Of a stretch of 64,000 bases of DNA, positions 23,407 through 30,983 are shown one piece after another. The position numbers and the translations under genes were made by a program. The stretch lies in assembly GCF_019112525.1 (NCBI RefSeq), contig NZ_CP077800.1:744001-808000 (forward strand), written 5' to 3'. Within the stretch, counting starts at the first letter, position 1; each line of letters begins with the position of its first letter. The notes under the pieces were generated by a model. It saw nothing but the letters and a program-made list of their open reading frames with translations, was not told the DNA's origin and searched no databases. This DNA is from Modestobacter sp. L9-4 (GTDB taxonomy: Bacteria > Actinomycetota > Actinomycetes > Mycobacteriales > Geodermatophilaceae).

Positions 23407-24239
23407 CGGCCGCCGGCCTGACGGGTGATGTAGTTGACCGCGACGAAGGAGCGGAAGACCGCGAGCAGGTCCTCACCGGAGATCGCCACGGTCCGCTCGG
23501 CGACCCGCTCGACGCCGCGCGCCCAGGTGGCCACCTCGGCCATGTCACCGGTCTGCACGTCCAGCTCCAGGGTCGCCGGCCGGGTGATGCCCGGGGTGCC
23601 CACCGCTCCCCCGGCCACCCGGCGGGCGGCCTCCTCGGCGCCCTCCCGGATCAGCCGGCAGGACTCGGTCGGGTGCAGGTTGGCCGAGCTGAACCGGGTC
23701 AGCGACTCCTTGGTGACCACGTGCACGCCGCCCGGGGCGAAGGCGGCGGTCTGGTCCCAGGTGACGGCGTCGCCGGAGAGGAACGCGATCGGGACGCCGA
23801 AGTGCTCGGCGACGAGCGCGTTGATGCCGCTCTCCCCGACCTCGACGCCGTTGACCCGCGCGGCGGCGAAGACCTCGGGGTTGTAGGTGTGGCTGAGCGT
23901 GGAGGGCTGCCCGGAGATCGAGCCGTGGTAGCCGACGAAGAACGCCGCGTCCACCGTCTCGTCCAGCCCCTGCATCATGTAGAGCGGCTTGTGGCGGCCG
24001 GCGATGTAGCTGGCGTTGCCGGCCACCGCCCGCGGGTCCAGGTTGGCCATGGTGCCGTGCGAGTCGTTGAGCACGATCTCGGTCGCGCCCCCGGCGAGGG
24101 CGCCCTCGATGGCGGCGTTGACCTCGGCGAGCATCAGCTGGCAGCCGAGGTCGTAGCGCGCTCCCCCGCTGGGCCGGCACTGCTCCCAGTCGACGATGCC
24201 GGCGACGCCCTCCATGTCGAAGCTGATCCAGATCTTCAT
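23403..24239 (-). CDS. M55-family metallopeptidase (DppA-type D-aminopeptidase)
   Basis: A 278-residue M55 peptidase. Zinc ligands and nucleophile follow the DppA order: SFDMEGVAGI at residue 7, NDSHGTMAN, VGYHGSI, LSHTYN and VGESGIN. Bacillus DppA is a self-compartmentalising decameric D-aminopeptidase that preferentially cuts D-Ala-D-Ala and D-Ala-Gly-Gly. As in Bacillus, the gene is adjacent to a Dpp transporter. The stop/start overlaps with the ATP-binding gene upstream and the isoaspartyl peptidase downstream indicate co-translation. Confidence 0.93.
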   Translation of the reverse strand: MKIWISFDMEGVAGIVDWEQCRPSGGARYDLGCQLMLAEVNAAIEGALAGGATEIVLNDSHGTMANLDPRAVAGNASYIAGRHKPLYMMQGLDETVDAAFFVGYHGSISGQPSTLSHTYNPEVFAAARVNGVEVGESGINALVAEHFGVPIAFLSGDAVTWDQTAAFAPGGVHVVTKESLTRFSSANLHPTESCRLIREGAEEAARRVAGGAVGTPGITRPATLELDVQTGDMAEVATWARGVERVAERTVAISGEDLLAVFRSFVAVNYITRQAGGR

Positions 24240-25282
24240 GCGTGCTCCTGCGGGGCGTTGGGGACGGGGATGGCCGCCAGCTCGTCGGCCTTGAGGCAGG
24301 CGCTCTCGTGGGCGCGGCCGACGACGAGCAGCGGCGGGTCGTTCTCGATGCAGATCTCGCTGGCCAGGGGGCAGCGCGGGTGGAACCGGCAGCCGGCCGG
24401 GACGTCGTAGGGGCTCGGCGGCTCGCCGTCGAGCTCGAAGCCGTCGTTGACGCTGGTCTCGGTCATCCGCGGGATCGAGTCGATCAGCGCCCGGGTGTAG
24501 GGGTGCCGGGGCTCGGTGAACAGCTGCGCGGTCGGTGCCACCTCGACGATCCGGCCCAGGTACATCACCGCGACCCGGTCGGCCAGGTGCTGCACGACGG
24601 CCAGGTTGTGGGCGATGAACAGGATGCTCAGGCCGAGCTCGGTGCGCAGCGTGGCGAACAGCTCGAGGATCGTGGCCTGCACGCTGACGTCCAGTGCCGA
24701 CACCGGTTCGTCGGCGATGAGGACGTCGGGCCGCACGGCGAGCGCCCGGGCGATGGCCAGCCGCTGCCGCTGCCCGCCGGAGAACTGGCTGGGGTAGGCC
24801 CCGAGCACGTCCTCCTCCAGGCCGACCAGGTTCAGCAGCCGCACGCTCTCCGCCCGCACCTCGCCCTTGGGCACGATCTCGTGCAGCAGCAGCAGCAGCT
24901 CGCTGAGCATCTTGCCCACGGTGATCCGCGGGTTCAGCGAGGAGTACGGGTCCTGGAAGACCATCTGCACCCGCCGGGAGGACTCCTTGTCCCGGCGGGC
25001 CGGGGCCGGCTGGCCGGCGACGGAGACGTCCCCGCTGGTCGCGGTGGTGCTGCCGACCAGGATCTTGGCCAGCGTGGACTTGCCCGACCCGGACTCCCCC
25101 ACCAGCGCGAGGATCTCCCCGGGCCGCAGGTGCAGGTCGATGCCGTCCAGCGCCTTGAGGGCCACGCTCTTCCCCGACGTCAGCCGGGTCAGCCAGGACT
25201 CGGAGCCGCCGTAGCGCTTGGTGAGCCCGCTGACCCGCAGCACCGACGGCTCAGCGGTGGGGTCCGGCACGGTCGTGGTCAT
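24236..25282 (-). CDS. Dipeptide/oligopeptide ABC transporter ATP-binding protein (DppF/OppF-type)
   Basis: A 348-residue ABC ATPase. Walker A is VGESGSGKSTLAK near residue 65, signature FSGGQRQRLAIARAL, Walker B VLIADEPVSALD and the switch histidine AHNLAVV. The oligopeptide-specific C-terminal domain contains CRFHPRCPLASEIC, a cysteine-containing motif seen in the OppD/DppD/F group. It powers uptake of peptides through the two permeases encoded upstream. ATG 25280-25282 overlaps the stop of the partner ATPase. Confidence 0.94.
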   Translation of the reverse strand: MTTTVPDPTAEPSVLRVSGLTKRYGGSESWLTRLTSGKSVALKALDGIDLHLRPGEILALVGESGSGKSTLAKILVGSTTATSGDVSVAGQPAPARRDKESSRRVQMVFQDPYSSLNPRITVGKMLSELLLLLHEIVPKGEVRAESVRLLNLVGLEEDVLGAYPSQFSGGQRQRLAIARALAVRPDVLIADEPVSALDVSVQATILELFATLRTELGLSILFIAHNLAVVQHLADRVAVMYLGRIVEVAPTAQLFTEPRHPYTRALIDSIPRMTETSVNDGFELDGEPPSPYDVPAGCRFHPRCPLASEICIENDPPLLVVGRAHESACLKADELAAIPVPNAPQEHA

Positions 25283-26325
25283 GCCAGCACCTCGTCCAGC
25301 CGGTCGCTCTCGTAGCAGGCGGCCAGCCGCCCGGGGGCCACCTCGGCCAGCGGGGGTACGGCCTCGGTGCAGTGGTCGCGGACGTAGCCGCAGCGCGGGG
25401 CGAACGGGCAGCCGTGCGGCCGGTCGGAGACGTTCGGCGGGAAGCCGGGGATCGGCACCAGGGCCCGGTCGGGCCGGTCGAAGTCGGGGGCGGACTCCAG
25501 CAGGCCCCGGGTGTAGGGGTGCCGCGGCTGGCGGAAGGTGTCCTTGACCCGGCCGGCCTCCACGATGTGCCCGGCGTACATGACCGCCAGCTCCGAGCAG
25601 GTCTGGTTCACCACGGCCAGGTCGTGGGTGACGAAGACCAGCGACGTGCCGGTGTCCTCGCACAGCTTCTCCAGCAGCCGGAGCACCTGCAGCTGGACGG
25701 TGACGTCCAGGGCGGTGGTGGGCTCGTCGCACAGCAGCAGCCGCGGGCCGCAGGACACGGCCATCGCGATCATGATCCGCTGGCGCAGCCCGCCGGAGAG
25801 CTCGTGCGGGTAGGCCCGGGCCCGGCGGGCCGGGTCGGGGATGCCGGTGCGGGCCATCATCGCCACGGCCAGCTCACCGGCGGCCTTCGCCGACAGCCCG
25901 AGGTGCCGGCGCGGCCCCTCGGCGATCTGGTCACCGACCCGCATGACCGGGTTCAGCGCCGTCATCGGCTCCTGGAAGATCATCGCGATCTCCGGGCCCA
26001 TCAGCGCCCGGCGCTTCTTCGCCGGCATCCCGAGCAGGTCCGCGCCGTTGTACTCGATCCCGCCGGACAGCACCTCGACCGGCTTGGGGAGCAGGCCGGC
26101 GATGGAGCGCAGGGTCAGCGACTTGCCCGACCCGGACTCCCCCACGATGCCCATCCGCTGACCGGGGGCGACGTCGAAGGACACGTCCTCGACGATCTTC
26201 ACCGCGCGGGCGCCGCTGCGGACGCCGACGGACAGGTCGTGCACGCGCAGCAGCGGGACGCCGGGGGTGAGCTGCTGGTGCCCGCTGGCCGTGGCGCCGG
26301 CCGGGGGTGCCTGGTCGATCGACAT
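25279..26325 (-). CDS. Dipeptide/oligopeptide ABC transporter ATP-binding protein (DppD/OppD-type)
   Basis: A 348-residue ABC ATPase. Walker A is VGESGSGKSLTLRS, Q-loop MIFQEPMTALNPV, signature LSGGLRQRIMIAMA and Walker B LLLCDEPTTALD. The C-terminal oligopeptide-transporter extension contains CPFAPRCGYVRDHC. The first 25 residues are low complexity. ATG 26323-26325 is chosen because GGAGG lies nine bases upstream; the GTG at 26329-26331 would be too close to it. It pairs with the following ATPase. Confidence 0.94.
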   Translation of the reverse strand: MSIDQAPPAGATASGHQQLTPGVPLLRVHDLSVGVRSGARAVKIVEDVSFDVAPGQRMGIVGESGSGKSLTLRSIAGLLPKPVEVLSGGIEYNGADLLGMPAKKRRALMGPEIAMIFQEPMTALNPVMRVGDQIAEGPRRHLGLSAKAAGELAVAMMARTGIPDPARRARAYPHELSGGLRQRIMIAMAVSCGPRLLLCDEPTTALDVTVQLQVLRLLEKLCEDTGTSLVFVTHDLAVVNQTCSELAVMYAGHIVEAGRVKDTFRQPRHPYTRGLLESAPDFDRPDRALVPIPGFPPNVSDRPHGCPFAPRCGYVRDHCTEAVPPLAEVAPGRLAACYESDRLDEVLA

Positions 26326-26327
26326 GC

Positions 26328-27209
26328 TCACTTCCTCCGTTCCGGGGACAGCTGGTCGGACATGCCGTCGCCGAGCAGGGACAGCCCCAGGCTGGTGACG
26401 ACGACGGCGAGGCCGGGGATGGTGGCCTGCAGCCACTGGGTGGTGATGAACTCCTGGCCGTCGAGGATCATCGAGCCCCACTCGGCGGTCGGCGGGGCGA
26501 TGCCCAGGCCCAGGTAGCCGAGGGTGACGATCGCCAGGATGTCCATGACGATGTCGCTCATCGCGTAGATCAGCGCCTGCGACAGCACGTTCGGCGCGAT
26601 GTGCTTGACCAGGATCCGGGCGTGGGACATGCCGCCGAGGCGGGCGGCGACGACGTAGTCCTGCTTCTTCGCCACCAGCAGCTCGCCGCGCATGATCTTG
26701 GCGTAGGCGACCCAGGAGACCGCGGCGATCGCCAGGTAGATGCTCTTCTCCCCGTTGCCGAAGACGAACACCAGCACGATGACCAGCACGTAGAACGGGA
26801 AGGCGAAGAAGACGTCGACGACGCGCATGACGATCGTGTCGAACCAGCCGCCGAAGTAGCCGGCCAGCGCACCGAGCACCGACCCGACCACGAACGGGAT
26901 GAGGACGGCGAGGAAGCCGATCCGCAGGTCGACGCGGGCGCCCCACAGCAGGCGGGTGAGCACGTCGCGGCCGTACTTGTCGGTCCCCAGCCAGTGGTCG
27001 GCGCTCGGGCCGAGCAGCGAGTTCTGCAGGTCCTGCTTGATCGGGTCGTAGGGGGTCAGCACCGGGGCGAGCACCGCCGCGGCGACGAGCAGCCCGACGA
27101 TGACCAGACCGGTCACCAGGGTGCCGTTGCGGTACCAGGCCTTGAGCGATCGCGACCGGGCCGGCCGGCGCATCGCGCGGGTGGCCGTGGCCACCGCCGC
27201 CGTGGTCAT
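26328..27209 (-). CDS. Peptide ABC transporter permease (DppC/OppC-type)
   Basis: A 293-residue inner-membrane permease with about six hydrophobic segments. The N-terminal OppC-type domain includes TPYDPIKQDLQN and LGTDKYGRDVLTRLLWGARV. The coupling-helix EAA-like region is VVAARLGGMSHARILVKHIAPNV near residue 190. It forms the channel with the following permease. Its ATG (27207-27209) overlaps the dppB-type stop, and it ends two bases before the ATPase start. Confidence 0.94.
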   Translation of the reverse strand: MTTAAVATATRAMRRPARSRSLKAWYRNGTLVTGLVIVGLLVAAAVLAPVLTPYDPIKQDLQNSLLGPSADHWLGTDKYGRDVLTRLLWGARVDLRIGFLAVLIPFVVGSVLGALAGYFGGWFDTIVMRVVDVFFAFPFYVLVIVLVFVFGNGEKSIYLAIAAVSWVAYAKIMRGELLVAKKQDYVVAARLGGMSHARILVKHIAPNVLSQALIYAMSDIVMDILAIVTLGYLGLGIAPPTAEWGSMILDGQEFITTQWLQATIPGLAVVVTSLGLSLLGDGMSDQLSPERRK

Positions 27210-28165
27210 GCGCGCTCCTTGCTCGACAGGTCGACCCGCGGGTCGATGAGCGTGTAGACGACGTCGGTGAGGATGCCGACGACGATGACGAACAGGGCCA
27301 CGAAGAGGGCGACCGCCTGGATGGTCGGGAAGTCCCGGGAGAAGATCGCGTTGATCATCAGCGAGCCAAGGCCGGGGATCGCGAACACCTTCTCGATCAC
27401 CAGCGAGCCACCGACGAGGTAGCCGAGGTTGACGCCGATGATCGAGACCGTCGGGATGGCCGCGTTGCGCAGCACGTGCCCGCGGAACAGCGAGACACCG
27501 GCCGCGCCCTTGGACCGCGCCGTGCCCACGTAGTCGGCACCCAGCACGTTGATGGTCGAGGCGCGCAGGCTGCGGATCGTGGTCGGGCACATGGCGATCG
27601 CCAGGGTCAGCGCCGGCAGGAACAGGTAGTACGGGTGGTCGGCGGCGCTGCGGCCGTACCCGCCGACGGGGAAGGCGCGGGCCTTCACCGCGAGCAGCAG
27701 GATCAGCATGATGCCCACCCAGAACTGCGGCATGCCCTGGCCGATCAGGGTGAAGACGCGCACGGCCAGGTCGCGCACCCGGCCGGGTGCGGTCGCCGCG
27801 AGCGCGGCGAGCGGGATGCTGATGACCAGCGAGATCACGAGCGCGAAGAACAGCAGCGACAGGGTGATCGGCACCGCCTGGAAGACCAGGTCGAACACCG
27901 GCCGCTGGTAGGTGAGGCTGTCGCCCAGGTCGCCGTGCAGCAGGCGCCCCACGAAGATGAAGTACTGGTCCCACAGGGGCTCGTCCAGCCCGAGCTGGGT
28001 GTTCAGCGCGGCCACCCGCTCGGGCGTCGCGGACTGACCCAGGATGGTCAGCGCCGGGTTTCCCGGCAGCAGGTGGACCATGAAGAAGACCACGATCGTG
28101 ACCCCGATGACCACCGGGATCGACTGCAGCAGTCGGATCGGGATGAAGCGGAAACGGTCGAGCAA
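27206..28165 (-). CDS. Peptide ABC transporter permease (DppB/OppB-type), TTG start
   Basis: A 319-residue permease with six membrane segments, the typical LPGNPALTILGQ N-terminal loop, and the coupling region DYVGTARSKG followed by LFRGHVLRNAAIPT. The start is TTG at 28163-28165, chosen because AGGAGGT lies about eight bases upstream and no ATG/GTG fits. A weak start codon behind a hairpin would hold permease synthesis well below that of the binding protein encoded just before it. Confidence 0.93.
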   Translation of the reverse strand: MLDRFRFIPIRLLQSIPVVIGVTIVVFFMVHLLPGNPALTILGQSATPERVAALNTQLGLDEPLWDQYFIFVGRLLHGDLGDSLTYQRPVFDLVFQAVPITLSLLFFALVISLVISIPLAALAATAPGRVRDLAVRVFTLIGQGMPQFWVGIMLILLLAVKARAFPVGGYGRSAADHPYYLFLPALTLAIAMCPTTIRSLRASTINVLGADYVGTARSKGAAGVSLFRGHVLRNAAIPTVSIIGVNLGYLVGGSLVIEKVFAIPGLGSLMINAIFSRDFPTIQAVALFVALFVIVVGILTDVVYTLIDPRVDLSSKERA

Positions 28166-28205
28166 CGCAGCTCACCTCCTCGTCGGCACAGCGCGGACCG
28201 GGCGT

Positions 28206-28241
28206 GGGTGGGTGGGCGCCGGCGTCGGCGCCCACCCACCC
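28206..28241. terminator. Perfect 15-bp hairpin between binding-protein and permease genes
   Basis: Arms 28206-28220 (GGGTGGGTGGGCGCC) and 28227-28241 are exact complements with a six-base loop. There is no T-run on the minus strand, so it may be an RNA-stabilising or partial attenuation element. Such structures commonly sit between a solute-binding-protein gene and its permease genes and raise the binding-protein share. Confidence 0.75.
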
Positions 28242-28251
28242 CGCTCGACGG

Positions 28252-29814
28252 TCACTCGGACTTGGAGACGTCCTCCAGGTGGTAGTTGCCGAGCGGCGTG
28301 ACCTCGAAGCCGGACACCTTGTCGCTCATCGCGTAGGCGTACGGCGAGTAGTAGAGGTAGGCCACGAAGGCGTCGTCGGCGACCTTCTGCTGCAGCTGCT
28401 CGTACAGGTCGGCCCGCTTGGTCTCGTCACCCTCGGCCTGCGCCTGCTTGTTCAGGGCGATGACCTCGGGGTTGTCGTAGCTGGTGTAGGCCGAGTGCGA
28501 GCCGCCCTCGGGGTCCACCGCGAACGACGTCCACTCGTCGGGGTCCGGGATGTCCATGGTCCAGCCGAGGAGGGTCGTGTCGAAGTCCTGGGCGTTGCGG
28601 GCGGCGCGCTTCGCGGTGGCGTCCAGCGACTTGATCTGCAGGTCGATCCCGAGGTCCTTGAGCTGGGACTGCATGATCTGGGAGACCGACACCTCGTTCG
28701 GGTCACCGGCGTTGATCAGGATGCTGGTGGAGAACCCGTTGGGCATCGAGGACTGCGCGAGCTCGGCCTTGGCCTTGTCCAGGTCGAAGCTGGGGGCGTC
28801 GGGGTTCTTCGCGTAGAACGGCGTCCCCGGGGAGAGCAGCGAGTCCGCGGCCGTGCCGTTGCCGAAGAGCACGCTCTTCACCATCGACTCGCGGTCGATG
28901 GCGTAGGCGATCGCCCGGCGCACGTGGACGTCCTGGAACGGTGCCTTGTTCTGGTTGAAGGCCAGGTAGTCCAGCCGGGTCGAGGGGAACGCCGTGGCGA
29001 CGATGCCGGGGGTGCTCTTCAGCGTCCCGAAGCCCGACCAGTCCGGGAACTCGTCGATGTCGATCTGGCCACCCTGCAGCTGCAGCTTGCGGGTGTTGGC
29101 GTCGGGGACGACGGTCCAGGTGACGCTGTTCAGGTGCGGCTTGTCGCCCCAGTAGTCGGGGTTCTTGTTGACCTTGACGTACTGGCCCTGCTTCCACTCG
29201 CCCCAGACGAACGGGCCGGTGCCGACGGGTGCCTTGTAGAACTCCTCCGACGTCTTGCCGCCGTAGTCGGCCGGGATGATCCCGTTGCTGAACAGCGACA
29301 GGTCGGCCAGCAGCGGCGCCCAGGCGTAGTTGAGCGTGATGGTCACCGTGGTGGGGTCGGTGGCCTCGACCGTCTTGATCGCGGCGTTGATGTAGCCCCA
29401 GCCGTCAGCGCCGGTCTTGGTGGCCTCGTCGATGGAGAACTTGACGTCCGCGGCCGTCATCGGGGCGCCGGTGGAGAACTTCACGTCGTCGCGGAGCGTG
29501 ATCGTGTACGTGAGCTTGTCGTCGGAGACCTTGTAGTCCTTCGCCAACCACGGCTCCACCTTCGTGCCGTCCTGGCTGACCATGAACAGCGGCTCCATGA
29601 TCTGTTCCATCACGTAGATCGAGCTGTTGTCGAACGTGGTGGTCTTGTCCATGGAGAGGATGTCGGCCTGGCGGGCGATGGTCAGGTCACCACCCTCGGC
29701 CGGCGCCCCTCCGGCGGCACCTGCGTCACTGCTGCTGCCGCCGCCACAGGCGGAGAGCGCGAGCGCGGCAACGGCCGCGATCCCGACTGACCTGATCCGG
29801 GTTGTTCGTGTCAT
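28252..29814 (-). CDS. Peptide ABC transporter solute-binding lipoprotein (family 5)
   Basis: A 520-residue extracytoplasmic binding protein. MTRTTRIRSVGIAAVAALAL followed by SACGGG is a lipoprotein signal with cysteine at residue 22, so the mature protein is anchored on the outer face of the membrane. The body has family-5 features such as LAKDYKVSDDKLTYTITLRDDVKFS, APFQDVHVRRAIAYAID and a C-terminal YYSPYAYA. It captures peptides or related oligo-compounds for the permease. ATG 29812-29814 is preferred because it places the signal peptide normally; ATG 29824-29826 (MRQS extension) is possible. It is the first gene of the long minus-strand chain. Confidence 0.92.
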   Translation of the reverse strand: MTRTTRIRSVGIAAVAALALSACGGGSSSDAGAAGGAPAEGGDLTIARQADILSMDKTTTFDNSSIYVMEQIMEPLFMVSQDGTKVEPWLAKDYKVSDDKLTYTITLRDDVKFSTGAPMTAADVKFSIDEATKTGADGWGYINAAIKTVEATDPTTVTITLNYAWAPLLADLSLFSNGIIPADYGGKTSEEFYKAPVGTGPFVWGEWKQGQYVKVNKNPDYWGDKPHLNSVTWTVVPDANTRKLQLQGGQIDIDEFPDWSGFGTLKSTPGIVATAFPSTRLDYLAFNQNKAPFQDVHVRRAIAYAIDRESMVKSVLFGNGTAADSLLSPGTPFYAKNPDAPSFDLDKAKAELAQSSMPNGFSTSILINAGDPNEVSVSQIMQSQLKDLGIDLQIKSLDATAKRAARNAQDFDTTLLGWTMDIPDPDEWTSFAVDPEGGSHSAYTSYDNPEVIALNKQAQAEGDETKRADLYEQLQQKVADDAFVAYLYYSPYAYAMSDKVSGFEVTPLGNYHLEDVSKSE

Positions 29815-29943
29815 CGACTGCCTCATCGTTCGGACCGCCGCAGCGGGGTGGGGTGGGGACTTCGGGACAGCGGAGCACCGGTTCACCGACGTTCGGCCGG
29901 TGCGGGAGGTGCCGGAGGAGCCGTCGCGAGCGGCGTCCCTCGG

Positions 29944-29961
29944 CTGTAGTGATCATTACAG
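29944..29961. promoter_or_regulatory. Palindrome CTGTAGTGATCATTACAG, candidate RpiR-family operator
   Basis: This 18-base sequence is a palindrome apart from one base pair. It lies midway between the divergent starts at 29814 and 29999. Half-sites TGTAGT/ATTACA resemble the TGTAAT...ATTACA type bound by the RpiR-family regulator HexR. The operon encodes an RpiR-family protein, so autoregulation of both divergent units from this site is likely. I could not assign matching -10/-35 boxes with confidence. Confidence 0.6.
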
Positions 29962-29998
29962 TAGGAGGCGGACATTACCCCGCTGTTACGTTTGGAAA

Positions 29999-30970
29999 GT
30001 GACCTGGCCCACGCTTTCGTTGCCGGATCGATACCTGCACCATGCGGTCATGGAGCAGCTGACCCGCACGTTGGACGACCTGCCCGGAGCGCCCGTCGAG
30101 GTGCCGTACGCGACGGCCACCGGCTCCGGTGACGGTCCGCACCTGACCGTGATCGCCGGGGTGCACGGCGCGGAGTACACCGGCATGGCCGCGCTGATGC
30201 GGCTGATCGCCACGCTGCCCACCGACCGGCTGCAGGGCCGGCTCACCGTCGTGCCGGTGCTCAACCAGCCGGCGTTCTGGAGCCGGACGCCGTTCGTCGT
30301 CCCCGTCGACGGGGCCAACCTCAACCGCAGCTTCCCCGGCGACCCGGCCGGCTCCTACACCGAGGCGCTGGCGCACGGGCTGTTCGAGGCGTTCATCGCG
30401 CCCACCGACGTGCTCCTCGACCTGCACGCCGGCGACCTGCCGGAGGCTCTCGAGCCGTTCTGTCTGTACGAGGAGTCGCCGGTGGAGGAGCAGGCCCGCG
30501 CCCTCGCGCTGGTCTACGGGACCGGCCACGTCGTCCGGCAGACCCGGGCGGCGCGCACGGTCGGCGGCAGCACGTCCGCGGCGGCCGCGGACCGCGGCAT
30601 CCCCGCGATCACCGCGGAGATCGGCGCCAACGGCATCTGCGACCCGGCATCGGTCGCCGGCCACCTGCAGGGGGTGCACAACGTGCTCGTGGCGCTGGGG
30701 ATGCTGCCGGAGGAGTTCGCCGTGCCGGCGGCGACGCCCGTCGAGCACGAGGGGTGGGTCTGGCTGCGCACGCCGCTCCGCGGCTTCTGGCAGGCGTCGG
30801 TCGCGGTGGGCGCGGACGTGCGCACCGGCGACGAGCTCGGCGTGCTGCTGGACCCGTGGGGCGCCGAGCTGCACCGGGTGGTGGCGCCGGCCGACGGCGT
30901 CCCGCTGTTCCTCACCTCCAGCCCGGCGGTCGACGCCGACGGGCTGCTGCTCGGCCTCGCCCGCGCCTGA
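29999..30970 (+). CDS. Succinylglutamate desuccinylase/aspartoacylase-family metallohydrolase (M14-like)
   Basis: A 323-residue zinc hydrolase. GVHGAEYTGMAAL near residue 57 gives the His-x-x-Glu ligand pair, NLNRSFPGD follows, LLDLHAGDLPE contributes the third histidine, and ITAEIGANG holds a likely catalytic glutamate. The family removes acyl groups from acyl-amino acids such as N-acetylaspartate or succinylglutamate. It is transcribed away from the peptide transporter and probably belongs to the same regulon. The GTG at 29999 gives the longest sensible frame but has a weak ribosome site; ATG 30050 (MEQLTRT) is an alternative. Confidence 0.86.
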   Translation: MTWPTLSLPDRYLHHAVMEQLTRTLDDLPGAPVEVPYATATGSGDGPHLTVIAGVHGAEYTGMAALMRLIATLPTDRLQGRLTVVPVLNQPAFWSRTPFVVPVDGANLNRSFPGDPAGSYTEALAHGLFEAFIAPTDVLLDLHAGDLPEALEPFCLYEESPVEEQARALALVYGTGHVVRQTRAARTVGGSTSAAAADRGIPAITAEIGANGICDPASVAGHLQGVHNVLVALGMLPEEFAVPAATPVEHEGWVWLRTPLRGFWQASVAVGADVRTGDELGVLLDPWGAELHRVVAPADGVPLFLTSSPAVDADGLLLGLARA

Positions 30971-30983
30971 GAGGGTGCCGGTC

